Assembly (NCBI GenBank): GCA_030065935.1 | Contig: JASJCP010000016.1 | Coordinates: forward strand, 1 to 49,879 | Length of the DNA stretch: 49,879 bases | From: Xenococcaceae cyanobacterium MO_167.B27 | GTDB lineage: Bacteria; Cyanobacteriota; Cyanobacteriia; Cyanobacteriales; Xenococcaceae | Direction: 5' to 3' | Shown here: one piece after another, positions 18,118 through 27,294 of the stretch | Layout of the letters: each line of letters opens with the position of its first letter | Position numbering within the stretch: position 1 is the first letter of the stretch | The notes under the pieces: model-generated | What the model was told of the DNA's origin: nothing | The model's input: the letters and a program-made list of their open reading frames with translations, nothing else | The model's database searches: none | Program-made: the position numbers and the translations under genes

Positions 18118-18303
18118 TTAACCTTTAGTGTAGTGAACACCACGATATGTGAACTCCGAAAGTTTGTGGCAACGGCGATGTTGTTCTTTTAGAACATGAG
18201 ATTTTAAGGGTTTACCACGATATTTACCGATTATTTTTCCTTCTGTAACACTCCATTCTGTATGGGGAGTATCGTAAGTTGAACCATGAAAATGTAGTTT
18301 CAT
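18118..18303 (-). CDS. DUF4278 protein
   Basis: A 61-residue protein, MKLHFHGSTYDTPHTEWSVT, then EGKIIGKYRGKPLKSH and a final FTYRGVHYTKG. The MKLxxxGxxY start, TEG and GKYRG signatures are those of DUF4278, a short cyanobacterial domain of unknown function. A purine-rich GGAGGAAAAAATATT sits just upstream of the ATG, giving a plausible ribosome binding site (GGAGG, about 9 bases away). Small, basic and probably soluble. Confidence 0.75.
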   Translation of the reverse strand: MKLHFHGSTYDTPHTEWSVTEGKIIGKYRGKPLKSHVLKEQHRRCHKLSEFTYRGVHYTKG

Positions 18304-18524
18304 AATATTTTTTCCTCCGATCGCCTAGTAATTAAGTCTGAGCAAGTAAACTTTAACTATGTTGGATACTTTGGGTCTATGCTGATCAAAGTTATAGTCT
18401 ATTTGCTATTTCCTGATCCCTTATCCCTTATCCTTTAGTTGACCTCTTATACACATTCTATTTCTTGTCCGTATAAATGGCTACTTTTTTTACTTTTTAC
18501 GCAACATTTTTTCAAAAAAATTTA

Positions 18525-19109
18525 TCAAACATAGCGATCGCATTGCTGGTAAAGACTTGTTAAATCTGAGTTATTGTCTATAACTACATCTGCTAAAGCA
18601 ACTTTTTTTGTCAGAGGAATTTGATTTTTAATCCGAGTTTGAGCCTGTTGGAGAGATAAATTGTTGCGTTTTTGTAATCTTTCCAGTTGAGTAGCTTCAT
18701 CACAAAACACTACCCAAATTTCTGTAACAAGATGGGTAAGATTAGCTTCAAATAATAAGGGAATAGATAATACTACGGTTTCTGCTGTAATTTTCCCTAA
18801 CTCAGAAGTAAAACGATCGCGTACATAAGGATGTATCTGACTTTCTAACCACTGTTTTTCACTAGAGTCATTAAAAATAATCTCTCCCAAAGCAGAACGA
18901 TTTAAACTACTACTAGGGAGTTTAACGCGATCGCCGTAGCGAGAAAAAATCGCAGTTAAAATATCCGAATCAGGTGTAACTGCTTCTCTGGCGAAGATAT
19001 CTGCATCTAAAACAGGTATCTGATACTTTTTTGCTAGATAATTTGATACAGTCGTTTTTCCTGTAGCAATACCACCTGTTAACCCAATCAATCTGCGTTT
19101 TAATGTCAC
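18525..19109 (-). CDS. coaE: Dephospho-CoA kinase
   Basis: CoaE phosphorylates the 3'-hydroxyl of dephospho-CoA, the last step of coenzyme A synthesis. The 194-residue protein has the P-loop GGIATGKT (residues 12-19), LDADIFAREAV for substrate binding, the lid region SQIHPYVRDRF, LLFEANL, and the terminal QxxxxxKxxxADxVIDN pattern. Length is normal. The right end of a TnpB element lies only about 40 bases upstream of its start, so the element may have displaced or supplied its promoter. Confidence 0.95.
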   Translation of the reverse strand: MTLKRRLIGLTGGIATGKTTVSNYLAKKYQIPVLDADIFAREAVTPDSDILTAIFSRYGDRVKLPSSSLNRSALGEIIFNDSSEKQWLESQIHPYVRDRFTSELGKITAETVVLSIPLLFEANLTHLVTEIWVVFCDEATQLERLQKRNNLSLQQAQTRIKNQIPLTKKVALADVVIDNNSDLTSLYQQCDRYV

Positions 19110-19157
19110 TCTTTTAGTTTGTATCGATGTAAATCTTCTCAGTTGCCGTTGACATTC

Positions 19158-19179
19158 TCCTGCGCCCCTCGACGCAGGA
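19158..19179 (-). ncRNA. Right-end hairpin of TnpB element, expected omega RNA region
   Basis: The stem TCCTGCG/CGCAGGA lies within 12-33 bases of the tnpB stop. In characterised IS605 elements the guide-bearing omega RNA overlaps the tnpB 3' end and right end, and the guide is the sequence just outside the element. Here that would be the bases below 19149, in the coaE upstream region. The RNA itself is inferred, not shown. Confidence 0.4.
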
Positions 19180-19189
19180 TTCTAACACC

Positions 19190-20431
19190 TCACGATGCTA
19201 ATTTTCTGCTTCGTCCCGTGCCAACTAGAGTATTGTGACCGATACTCCCCGTCGCATCCAGTTTGCAGACATTTTCTAGCACGCTATGCCCTAGCGCACT
19301 TACTCCACGATTTCTAATTTCCTGGCTTGCTGCTACGTCTCTTGTAGTAGTATATCCACAGTCATGGCAGTGGTGAAGGCGAACATCTAAAGTCTTTTTG
19401 CCCGTATTTGCGCCACAGTCAGGACAAGTTTGAGAAGTGCCATTTTTATCTACCTTGGCAAAGTAGGTATCAGTTTTCCAGCAAACCCATTCCAAGATAT
19501 TAACGAACTGCCCAAACCCCGCGTCGGCGGAAGAGGAAGACAATATTCCTCTTTGCCAACTGACAAAGTTAAGGTCTTCAACAAATATCATGCCAGCATC
19601 TTTAACTAAATGATGGCTTAATTTAAAGTGCCAATCCTTACGAGTGTCGGATATACGCTGATGTAACCTAGCTATTTTCTGGTTTAACTTGTATCGATTA
19701 TTTGACCCATATGGTTTGTTCTTTAGCCTACGTTGCAGCAATTTCAGCTTGCGCTGTAGAGTCTTGAGAAATCGAGGTCTTTTAATCTCTTCACCGTCAC
19801 TGGTAGCTACAAACTTGTCAAACCCTAAATCCAGACCTCTAGGATGACCATGAGGTATTGGACTAAGAACATTGACCTTTAGCTGTAGTGACAGCATCAC
19901 AAAATAACCAGATGCCTTTCTAACTATCCTGGCTTGCTTGACTTCAAACCCCTCTGGAATCGGTCTTGACTGTCTCCATCTAACCCATCCCAGTTTCGGG
20001 AACTTGATAGCATCATTTCTAATCGGTTCTTTTCCTAGCTGTGGAAAAACAAAAGAACGCATCCGATATTTATTTTTAAAACGTGGAAACCCGAAACCCC
20101 TAACCTTCATATCATCCCAGGCTCTATCTAGTGTTCTCAATGTTTGCTGCAAAACTTGAGAATGAACTAGCTTGAGTTCAGGATATATTTTCTTAGCTTC
20201 TGTTAACTTTTTGGCTTGACGATGGTAGTTGGGGAATGGCTCATCCACAGAAATAATGTATTCAGCAGTTATCGAGCAAGCATTTATAGATGACTTACGA
20301 GAGGCACACCAGTCTTTACGCTCTCGAAGCGCAAAGTTCCAAACAGACCTACATACATCTAGGGTTTCCTCGATGATAGCAATTTGTTCGGAAGTTGGCT
20401 GTAGTTTGTGTTCGTGAGTCATTGTTAGCAT
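19190..20431 (-). CDS. tnpB: RNA-guided nuclease TnpB, apparently intact
   Basis: A 413-residue TnpB/OrfB, ancestor-type relative of Cas12. The start MLTMTHEHKLQPT matches the usual MLxLTYxYKLxPT; the ATG at 20431 was chosen for that reason. RuvC catalytic residues are all present: D201 (GLDLGFDKF), E285 (VEDLN) and D365 (TTRDVAASQ). The zinc finger is C336-C339 (CPDC) and C355-C358 (CHDC). No frameshift or stop interrupts it, so it could be an active nuclease that cuts donor joints and so preserves the element. It lies between coaE and hom, transcribed toward coaE. Confidence 0.92.
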   Translation of the reverse strand: MLTMTHEHKLQPTSEQIAIIEETLDVCRSVWNFALRERKDWCASRKSSINACSITAEYIISVDEPFPNYHRQAKKLTEAKKIYPELKLVHSQVLQQTLRTLDRAWDDMKVRGFGFPRFKNKYRMRSFVFPQLGKEPIRNDAIKFPKLGWVRWRQSRPIPEGFEVKQARIVRKASGYFVMLSLQLKVNVLSPIPHGHPRGLDLGFDKFVATSDGEEIKRPRFLKTLQRKLKLLQRRLKNKPYGSNNRYKLNQKIARLHQRISDTRKDWHFKLSHHLVKDAGMIFVEDLNFVSWQRGILSSSSADAGFGQFVNILEWVCWKTDTYFAKVDKNGTSQTCPDCGANTGKKTLDVRLHHCHDCGYTTTRDVAASQEIRNRGVSALGHSVLENVCKLDATGSIGHNTLVGTGRSRKLAS

Positions 20432-20513
20432 CGTGCTATTTTAGCTTACATATAGCTACTTCCTGTGTAAAGTTTGTTTAAAGAATCTAAAATAGGTTTG
20501 TTAATGCGCAAAC

Positions 20514-20554
20514 GCCAGTTCCTTCAAGTCGGGAAACCCTCCCAACGGACTGGC
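20514..20554 (-). repeat. Left-end hairpin of TnpB element
   Basis: GCCAGT (20514-20519) pairs with ACTGGC (20549-20554), and GGGAAACCC forms an inner hairpin. Such imperfect subterminal hairpins are the transposase recognition structures of IS200/IS605 elements. Further out, CAGC-ATA-GCTG (about 20580-20590) is a second small palindrome. Confidence 0.6.
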
Positions 20555-20656
20555 TTGGGAACGCGCTCGTCATCCCATCAGCATAGCTGAGGGTCTTCTT
20601 TTTGCATTTCAAAGATAAAATTGTAGGGCAGAAGTTACAGTTTAAATGAAATTATA

Positions 20657-21946
20657 GTGGCTTTTAATATTGGTCTATTGGGATTAGGTACAGTAGGTAC
20701 AAGTACAGCAGAAATTTTACTAGATACTGCTGGCAGAAACTCCCTACTTAAAGAAATTATTATCAAACAAGTGGGAGTAAGCTCCCTCGATAAACCTCGT
20801 AAAGTACAGTTTCCTTCTGGAGTAATGACAACAGACTTAGAAGGAATTGTTAACGATCCTGACATAGATATTGTGGTGGAATTATTAGGTGGTTTAGAGC
20901 CAGCGCGATCGCTTATATTGCAAGCTATTGCTAATGGTAAACACGTTGTCACCGCAAATAAAGCCGTTATAGCTCGTTATGGCGACGAAATCTATACCGC
21001 AGCCAATAAAACCAAAGTTTATGTACTCTTAGAAGCTGCTGTAGGTGGTGGTATTCCAATTATTAAACCCCTAAAACAATCTCTTGGAGTAAATCGCATC
21101 AAGCGAGTGACAGGAATTGTAAATGGCACTACTAATTATATTTTGACCGAAATGTCGGCTAATGGGGCTGATTTTGCCGATGTTCTTGCCGAAGCACAAA
21201 AATTAGGCTACGCAGAAGCCGATCCAACAGCAGATATAGACGGTTGGGATGCTGCGGATAAAATTGCTATTTTGGCTACAATCGCATTTGGTGAGAGAAT
21301 TAAACGAGAAGAGATATCTTGTGAAGGTATCCGCACGATCAACGCTACAGATATTAGTTATGCAGAGCAATTAGGGTTTGTCATTAAATTACTGGCGATC
21401 GCTCAAAGTAGTAAATCAGATTCCTTAGAAGTCAGAGTTCATCCCACTCTCGTACCCAAAGAACATCCTTTAGCTAGTATTAATGATGTTTATAACGCTA
21501 TCTTAGTAGAAGGTGAACCCCTAGGACAGGTCATGTTTTTTGGTCCTGGTGCTGGAGGAGGCGCAACAGCCAGTGCGGTAGTATCAGATATTATTAACAT
21601 TGCAGGTATCTTAAAGAGTAGTGGAAAAACTACCAACCTCGATCCTCTTCTAAGTTGTTCCCATCAACACTATGCTTCTCTTACTCCCACCGAAGAAATA
21701 GAGACTCGTTTTTATGTGCGTTTCTTATGCCAAGATGTACCAGGAGTAATTGGTCATTTAGGAACTTGTTTTGGTGAGCATCAAGTTAGTATCGAATCAG
21801 TAGTGCAAATTGGTTTTAAAGAAGAGTTAGCAGAAATAGTTGTAGTCACTCATAATGTACAAGAAGGAAACTTCCGTAAAGCACTAGCAGAAATTAAAGA
21901 CTTAGAAGCAATTGATAGTATTCCTAACATCATCAGAGTGTTATAG
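20657..21946 (+). CDS. hom: Homoserine dehydrogenase
   Basis: Hom reduces aspartate semialdehyde to homoserine, the branch point to threonine, isoleucine and methionine. The 429-residue protein starts with GTG (MAFNIGLLGLGTVG), giving the NAD(P)-binding glycine motif at the very N-terminus as in relatives. NKAVIARYG and GGIPIIKPLKQSL with GIVNGTTNYIL are the catalytic-domain signatures. The C-terminal 80 residues (RFYVRFLCQDVPGVIGHLGT...) form an ACT domain, which suggests feedback control by threonine. The next pathway gene found here, thrC, lies 860 bases downstream on the opposite strand, so they are not an operon. Confidence 0.96.
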   Translation: MAFNIGLLGLGTVGTSTAEILLDTAGRNSLLKEIIIKQVGVSSLDKPRKVQFPSGVMTTDLEGIVNDPDIDIVVELLGGLEPARSLILQAIANGKHVVTANKAVIARYGDEIYTAANKTKVYVLLEAAVGGGIPIIKPLKQSLGVNRIKRVTGIVNGTTNYILTEMSANGADFADVLAEAQKLGYAEADPTADIDGWDAADKIAILATIAFGERIKREEISCEGIRTINATDISYAEQLGFVIKLLAIAQSSKSDSLEVRVHPTLVPKEHPLASINDVYNAILVEGEPLGQVMFFGPGAGGGATASAVVSDIINIAGILKSSGKTTNLDPLLSCSHQHYASLTPTEEIETRFYVRFLCQDVPGVIGHLGTCFGEHQVSIESVVQIGFKEELAEIVVVTHNVQEGNFRKALAEIKDLEAIDSIPNIIRVL

Positions 21947-22050
21947 TGATTCTCCCCCTTAGTGAGGTACATTGAAACACCTTGATTGAAAGTTGATTGA
22001 TAAAAAGTTAATTGTTGATAGTTCAGACAAAGAATACCAAACATGAACAA

Positions 22051-22086
22051 GTAGGGGATATATGTGTATTCATAAATCACCCCTAC
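22051..22086 (+). repeat. GTAGGGG...CCCCTAC palindrome
   Basis: A 7-bp perfect stem with further GAT/ATC pairing inside, about 100 bases after hom. It belongs to a loose set of GTAGGG-ended palindromes in this window (22741-22767, 34419-34446, 34516-34543). It could terminate hom transcription; no U-run follows. Confidence 0.5.
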
Positions 22087-22164
22087 ACTAATTATTTCCA
22101 TATTTCGATATTGCTGGCTTGAATTTTAAAAATTAGTAGTAGTTTAAACCACTAACCACTGTAC

Positions 22165-22185
22165 AGACGACTCGTCGGGTCGTCT
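22165..22185 (+). repeat. AGACGAC...GTCGTCT hairpin
   Basis: Seven-base stem with loop TCGTCGG, embedded between two AACCACTAACC-type short repeats and 19 bases before the next ATG. Such AGACG(A/C)G hairpins are widespread palindromes in cyanobacterial spacers. Confidence 0.5.
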
Positions 22186-22203
22186 CTAACACTAACCAAA
22201 ACC

Positions 22204-22650
22204 ATGTCTCAAAAAATTTTAGGTATTCTTATAGGTGGAATTATTCCTGCATTGTTTTATGGCGTTTCTGCCATTACCATGAAAGCTGGCTCAGAGTATA
22301 AAATCTCTACTTCTTCCTATCTGATGATTATTGGAATAGCTATTTTTATCACAGGAATAGTCCTAAAACCTTTTATAACAACTTCTGATAGCCAAGAAAC
22401 TTTATCGGGAATAGGTTTTAGTATTGTCTCAGGATTATTATGGGCATTGGGTACAGCATTAGTTAACTATTCTATAGCTAAATTTGATACTCCTATTGCT
22501 TTACTTGCACCCGTTTATAACATGAATACTCTAGTTGCTGTTTTGGGAGGAATGATTCTTTTTGCAGAATGGAAAACCATCAACTCTATACCCGTTTTTA
22601 TAGGAACAGTTTTAGTGGTTTGTGGCGGAATTTTATTATCGAAAAGTTAG
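22204..22650 (+). CDS. EamA/SMR-like small membrane transporter
   Basis: A 148-residue membrane protein with about five hydrophobic segments and the internal layout of a half-size drug/metabolite transporter: FYGVSAITMKAGSEY near the start, SGLLWALGTALVNYSIAKF in the middle, and the end APVYNMNTLVAVLGGMILFAEW...FIGTVLVVCGGILLSKS, typical of the EamA repeat. Half-size members usually work as dimers. The substrate cannot be read from sequence. It stands alone between hom and thrC; a role in exporting or importing amino acids is only suggested by position. Confidence 0.75.
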   Translation: MSQKILGILIGGIIPALFYGVSAITMKAGSEYKISTSSYLMIIGIAIFITGIVLKPFITTSDSQETLSGIGFSIVSGLLWALGTALVNYSIAKFDTPIALLAPVYNMNTLVAVLGGMILFAEWKTINSIPVFIGTVLVVCGGILLSKS

Positions 22651-22691
22651 TTATAAGAAAATTACATCTTGGTTTTGATCTGAGTCCTACA

Positions 22692-22804
22692 AATAATACC
22701 AATTTGATAAATGTTTGTTACAGATAAATTCAATCCAAAGGTAGGGCGGGGCATCGCCCAACCCTACATTTATCTGTTGCATTTTTTCTTCCAATTGGTA
22801 TTAT
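22692..22804. repeat. Cruciform element abutting thrC
   Basis: ATAATACCAATTTG (from about 22694) is an inverted match of CCAATTGGTATTAT (22791-22804, 13 of 14). Inside it CAGATAAAT pairs with ATTTATCTG, and at the centre GTAGGG...CCCTAC (22741-22767) forms a hairpin. The whole unit of about 113 bases can fold as one long stem. Its right edge touches the thrC stop codon. Probably a miniature element that now also serves as the transcript end of thrC. Confidence 0.65.
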
Positions 22805-23908
22805 CTAAAAACCCATAACTTTAGCTACATCAGCTAAATTAGCTTCGATACCAGTATAAGTTTCATTCACACTATAGTCGATCGCGCTACTGGGGTCTTT
22901 GAGTCCATTACCAGTTAAGACACAGACAATTGTCGCACCAGTAGGAACTTTCTCTTTAACTTTTAACAAACCAGCAACCGAAGCAGCAGAAGCGGGTTCA
23001 CAAAAGATGCCTTCTTCTGAAGCTAAAAGACGATAAGCATCTAAAATTTCTTCATCGGTAACAGGGTTAAACTCTCCTTGACTGGCTTCTTGAGCTTTAA
23101 GAGCTTTTTCCCAGTTAGCAGGATTGCCAATGCGAATTGCCGTAGCAACAGTTTCAGGATTAGCCACTGGTTGACCGCTAATAAATGGTGCAGCACCAGC
23201 AGCTTGAAAGCCCATCATTTTTGGCAGACGAACACATTGTTTATTTTGGTGATATTCGTTAAAGCCCATCCAGTAGGCGGTAATGTTTCCTGCATTTCCC
23301 ACAGGAATACACAACCAGTCAGGAGCATCCCCTAATATATCCACAATTTCAAAGGCTGCGGTTTTTTGTCCTTGCAGACGATAAGGATTGACGGAATTAA
23401 CTAAAGTAACAGGGTAATTTTCCGACATTTCTCGGACAATCTTAAAAGCATCATCAAAGTTTCCTTTAATGGCAATAACTTCCGCCCCATATAGTAGTGC
23501 CTGTGCCAATTTTCCCAGGGCAACGTATCCATCAGGAATTACCACAAAAGCTCTCATCCCTGCTCGTCGAGCGTAGGCTGCTGCTGCTGCTGAGGTGTTA
23601 CCTGTACTAGCACAAATTACTGCCTTTGCTCCTGCTTCTTTGGCTTTGGAGATTGCCATGGTCATCCCACGGTCTTTGAAGCTTCCTGTAGGGTTTAAAC
23701 CATCGTACTTAACATATACTTTTACTTCTTTCCCAATCCTTTGAGCGATCGCAGGTACGGGAATTAAGGGGGTATTCCCTTCTAGTAAAGTTACGACAGG
23801 AGTCGCTTCTGTTACGGGAAGATAAGGACGATAGGTTTCAATCAAACCCTGCCAGTTATTGGCAGAAGTAGCAATTTGGTTAGTTTTGGTTAAATTGGCA
23901 AGAGTCAC
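22805..23908 (-). CDS. thrC: Threonine synthase
   Basis: ThrC converts O-phosphohomoserine to threonine with pyridoxal phosphate. The 367-residue protein has the PLP lysine in [12 protein letters not shown] (K78), [13 protein letters not shown] for the phosphate and cofactor cradle, and [13 protein letters not shown]. The length fits the short class of threonine synthases found in cyanobacteria and Gram-positive bacteria, without the long N-terminal allosteric part of plants. It is transcribed toward hom. Its transcript end lies in a cruciform repeat. Confidence 0.96.
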   Translation of the reverse strand: MTLANLTKTNQIATSANNWQGLIETYRPYLPVTEATPVVTLLEGNTPLIPVPAIAQRIGKEVKVYVKYDGLNPTGSFKDRGMTMAISKAKEAGAKAVICASTGNTSAAAAAYARRAGMRAFVVIPDGYVALGKLAQALLYGAEVIAIKGNFDDAFKIVREMSENYPVTLVNSVNPYRLQGQKTAAFEIVDILGDAPDWLCIPVGNAGNITAYWMGFNEYHQNKQCVRLPKMMGFQAAGAAPFISGQPVANPETVATAIRIGNPANWEKALKAQEASQGEFNPVTDEEILDAYRLLASEEGIFCEPASAASVAGLLKVKEKVPTGATIVCVLTGNGLKDPSSAIDYSVNETYTGIEANLADVAKVMGF

Positions 23909-23956
23909 AATTATTCGGTTTTCAGTTTTTTGGCATTTGCTATTAGTTACTAGTTT

Positions 23957-25414
23957 TTACTGCTCACTAATAACAACTTCAGACCTCATTTTACCCTGGT
24001 ATTTGTTTCGATTAACAGATTTACCCGAATAACGCTCTTTGCGAGAGCTACCGCTGTATTTTTTCTTAATAATGGGTTTCTTGATTCCTGCTTCTGGTAT
24101 TTCCCAATCAGTTTTCATCCAGTCGGGACAATCACGGTCATATACCATTTGTAGTGCAGCAGCAGCGATCGCTTGAGGATCGTATTCACTGCTTAATTCT
24201 CTTACTAAAGGTAAGAAAGATGCCATTCTCTCCCCTGCTAAGGTTTCTTTCACTGTAGTTTGAAGTTTGGCAATGCGTTTGGCTTCTACTCGCGCTCTGC
24301 TAGGGATTTTACAAATGTCAATTCGCTGACGCAGTTTCCGCTCAATTTGCTTTAACATACGACGATCGGCTGGTTGGATTAATGCGATCGCTGTTCCTGT
24401 TTTACCAGCCCTACCAGTGCGTCCAATACGGTGAATATAGGTTTCTGCGTTGTCGGGTAAATCGTAGTTAATCACATGAGTGAGATTTTCTACATCTAAA
24501 CCTCTAGCTGCAATATCTGTAGCAACTATCATCTTAACTTTGCCATCTCGGAAGCGTTTAACCAGTCTTTCCCGTTGAACCTGAGTTAGATTACCGTGAT
24601 ATTCATCAACGCTATGTCCAGCTTCTTGTAATTGGGTGGTTAACTCGCTAGCAGTGCGCTTGGTGCGGACAAAAATGATTGCTGTGTCTGGTTCTTCAAT
24701 TTCCAAAATCGGCTGTAAGGCTTTATATTTCTGCCAACCACGAGGCACAGTATAAACGTGCTGATCGATTCTGGTAGGAGCAGCTTCTTTTTGTTGCACC
24801 TTCACCATCACAGGGGAATTTAGAAACTGTTGTACTAAATCTTTAATTTCTCTGGGCATAGTAGCAGAGAAACAAGCTGTTTGTCTTTCTCGGGGTGATT
24901 GACGCAGAATTGTTTTCACGTCATCAATAAAGCCCATACTTAGCATTTCGTCGGCTTCATCTAAGACTGCAACTTTCAATTCGTTGAGGTTTAAATCTCC
25001 TCTTTCTAGTAAATCGATTACTCGTCCTGGAGTCCCTACTACAACTTGAACTCCTTTTCTTAAACTCCGAATTTGTCTTTCGATGGATTGACCACCATAG
25101 ACATTGAGGACATATAGTCTTCTTCTCCCTGTAAAATCTTTGATCGCCTCTCCTACTTGTTGGGCTAATTCTCTTGTCGGAGTTAGGATCAGAACTTGTA
25201 CCGCTTTACTGTTAGTATCTACCAAATCCAGAGCAGGTAAGGAAAACGCTGCTGTTTTGCCTGTTCCTGTCTGAGATTGACCGAAAATATCTTTTCCTGC
25301 TAATAGGGAAGGTATTGCTTGTTGTTGAATGTCCGTGGGTTGGACAAATCCGATAGCTTCTAGTTGTTCTACGCAAGCTTCGGAAAGTCCTAAATCTTTG
25401 AAAGTGGTTGTCAT
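23957..25414 (-). CDS. crhR: DEAD-box RNA helicase, CrhR-like
   Basis: A 485-residue helicase with Q motif FVQPTDIQQQAIP, motif I GQSQTGTGKT, Ia PTRELAQQ, II LDEADEM, III SAT, and VI YIHRIGRTGRAG. The region after the core (GERMASFLPLVRELSSEYDPQAIAAAALQMVYD) closely follows Synechocystis CrhR, the cold- and redox-responsive RNA helicase that unwinds and anneals RNA. A basic tail rich in K, R, S and Y follows (KKPIIKKKYSGSSRKERYSG), likely for RNA binding. Single gene between rimO and thrC. Cold induction is known for the family; no regulatory site was identified here. Confidence 0.92.
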   Translation of the reverse strand: MTTTFKDLGLSEACVEQLEAIGFVQPTDIQQQAIPSLLAGKDIFGQSQTGTGKTAAFSLPALDLVDTNSKAVQVLILTPTRELAQQVGEAIKDFTGRRRLYVLNVYGGQSIERQIRSLRKGVQVVVGTPGRVIDLLERGDLNLNELKVAVLDEADEMLSMGFIDDVKTILRQSPRERQTACFSATMPREIKDLVQQFLNSPVMVKVQQKEAAPTRIDQHVYTVPRGWQKYKALQPILEIEEPDTAIIFVRTKRTASELTTQLQEAGHSVDEYHGNLTQVQRERLVKRFRDGKVKMIVATDIAARGLDVENLTHVINYDLPDNAETYIHRIGRTGRAGKTGTAIALIQPADRRMLKQIERKLRQRIDICKIPSRARVEAKRIAKLQTTVKETLAGERMASFLPLVRELSSEYDPQAIAAAALQMVYDRDCPDWMKTDWEIPEAGIKKPIIKKKYSGSSRKERYSGKSVNRNKYQGKMRSEVVISEQ

Positions 25415-25547
25415 AAGTTTCTTTGTTGTGTAATTTGACTAGGGTTACTTAAAATAACTTTACAATTCTAAGCAGTTTAATTGTGGCGTTTAACTTGGGT
25501 AGTAATTAATATATGAGCTAGAGACAAACTATAATAATCTTGAATTA

Positions 25548-26885
25548 CTACACTGTCGAATAAGCTGCTACATTTGCCACTTCACCGTAGAGATCGTAAA
25601 TATCTGCTCCTGTAATATTTACAGGGACAATTGAACCGAGAGAGGCTTCACCACGTACATAGACTAAACCATCTACTTCTGGCGCAAATCTGACAGAGCG
25701 ACCTATTAAATCTCCTGTACGAGGGTTTTCTTGCTCAATCAAAACATCTACTGTTTTACCAATACAAGCTTGATTTTTCTGAGCAGCTATGGGTTGCTGA
25801 ATCTCCATTAATTCATTGCGACGGGCTTCCATGACTGAATCTGGAATACGGTCACTCAAACTATAGGCTGGAGTTCCTTCTTCACGAGAAAATGTAAATA
25901 CTCCTACGTGATCAAACCGATGACGCTGCACGAATTCTTTTAGGTGTTGAAAGTGGGATTCCGTTTCCCCTGGAAACCCAACGATAAAGGTGGTACGTAA
26001 CACTGCTGATGGGAGTTCGTGTTTTATCCTCTCAATGATGGCATCATTCACCCTTCCTTGCCAAGGGCGATTCATGGCTCGTAAGACTTCAGGATGGGAA
26101 TGCTGCAAAGGCAAATCTAGATAAGGTAAAACGTTGGGAGTATCACGGATTGCTGCAATTACTTTCGGGGTTAACCCTGTGGGATAGGCATAATGAATCC
26201 TAATCCAGGGAATATCAACTTTCCCTAATTCTCTCAGTAATTCTGCTAACTTTGGCTCTCCATACAAATCTAAGCCATAATTGGTGCTGATTTGGGAGAT
26301 TAAGATAATTTCTTGCACTCCTTGAGCAGCTAATTGCTCTGCTTCTGTTACAATAGATTCAATAGTACGCGATCGCTGATTCCCTCTTAGGTGAGGAATA
26401 ATACAGAAAGCACAACGATAATCACAACCCTCTGCCACTCTCACATAAGCTACTCCTTCAGTGGTAGTACGGTAACGGGGTACAGTTTCATCCGCAATGT
26501 AAGTAGGTTCAGCAGAAACTTCTTTAACTTTTTCTCCTGACTCGACTCTTTGGATTACATCTGCTATTTTGTGATAATCGCCACTCCCAACAACTGCTAC
26601 TGCTTCGGGGATTTCCTCTAACAGTTCTTCTTGAAAGTGTTGCGCCATGCAGCCAGCAATAACTATTTTTTTATTGGCTTCTGCTAATTCTACTAATGTC
26701 CTTACTGACTCTTCCCTCGCAGCCTGGATAAAACTACAAGTATTTACTACTACATATTCTGCTAACTCTTCATTAGAATCAATTTGATAACCAGCTTGGG
26801 CTAGCAGCCCCAGCATATGTTCGGAATCTATACGGTTTTTTTCACACCCCAAATGGGATATAGCTATAGTTGGCTTTTCTGCCAT
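25548..26885 (-). CDS. rimO: Ribosomal protein S12 methylthiotransferase
   Basis: RimO adds a methylthio group to the conserved aspartate of ribosomal protein uS12, using two [4Fe-4S] clusters and SAM. The 445-residue protein has the N-terminal UPF0004 domain with cluster cysteines C14 (HLGCEKN), C50 (NTCSF) and C79 (AGCM). The radical-SAM motif is C154-x3-C158-x2-C161 (CDYRCAFC), and a C-terminal TRAM domain ([20 protein letters not shown]...) recognises the substrate. Start [17 protein letters not shown] separates it from MiaB. Complete and apparently functional. Confidence 0.95.
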   Translation of the reverse strand: MAEKPTIAISHLGCEKNRIDSEHMLGLLAQAGYQIDSNEELAEYVVVNTCSFIQAAREESVRTLVELAEANKKIVIAGCMAQHFQEELLEEIPEAVAVVGSGDYHKIADVIQRVESGEKVKEVSAEPTYIADETVPRYRTTTEGVAYVRVAEGCDYRCAFCIIPHLRGNQRSRTIESIVTEAEQLAAQGVQEIILISQISTNYGLDLYGEPKLAELLRELGKVDIPWIRIHYAYPTGLTPKVIAAIRDTPNVLPYLDLPLQHSHPEVLRAMNRPWQGRVNDAIIERIKHELPSAVLRTTFIVGFPGETESHFQHLKEFVQRHRFDHVGVFTFSREEGTPAYSLSDRIPDSVMEARRNELMEIQQPIAAQKNQACIGKTVDVLIEQENPRTGDLIGRSVRFAPEVDGLVYVRGEASLGSIVPVNITGADIYDLYGEVANVAAYSTV

Positions 26886-27294
26886 ACTTACCTAATTAAA
26901 TGACCATTACTAATTTAGACAAGGAGTTTTTGTTGCGTCAGACTCAATATCTCTATGGTCGGAGAGTTAATGGGTATTATTACGTATAACTTCCCCTGTT
27001 GTAACTCGATAAAGATATAAATTTGTTATGCGAGAAAGGCTGGATATTGCCTCTGACTCAAATAATATGTTTTTATCAATCGGACTTGATTATAATCGCG
27101 ATCGTAAATCCCTATTTGTTAAGACATTGTAACAGATACTTGAGCAATTGTGAATAGTTCTGGTAATTATACTGATTCTTTATTTTTGTATGTATCAAAA
27201 ACCTAGATTTTCACGGTCAATATTTGAGGCGGTAATAGAGTTCGGAACAGGATAAGATAGTAAGCTGATTGGTGAGAAAAAAATTTTAAATTAA
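26886..27294. other. Divergent AT-rich regulatory region between rimO and btpA
   Basis: 409 bases without a supported gene. Both neighbours are transcribed away from it, so two promoters must lie here. I see no strong hairpin, tRNA or known riboswitch. Confidence 0.5.

Larger units (their letters stand above)
19149..20600 (-). mobile_element. IS200/IS605-type element carrying only tnpB
   Basis: On the minus strand the element runs from about 20600 (left end, boundary uncertain) to 19149. Right end: hairpin TCCTGCG...CGCAGGA (19158-19179) followed by the usual terminal GAGAATGTCAA motif, which ends at 19149. Left end: hairpin GCCAGT...ACTGGC (20514-20554) enclosing GGGAAACCC. There is no tnpA (Y1 transposase) gene, so it would need a transposase in trans. 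The 3' part of tnpB together with the right end is where the omega RNA of such elements is expected. Confidence 0.75.

Noticed and set aside
26886-27294. Possible small RNA or riboswitch in the rimO-btpA gap
   Set aside because: I looked for strong stems and known cyanobacterial RNA motifs and found none convincing.
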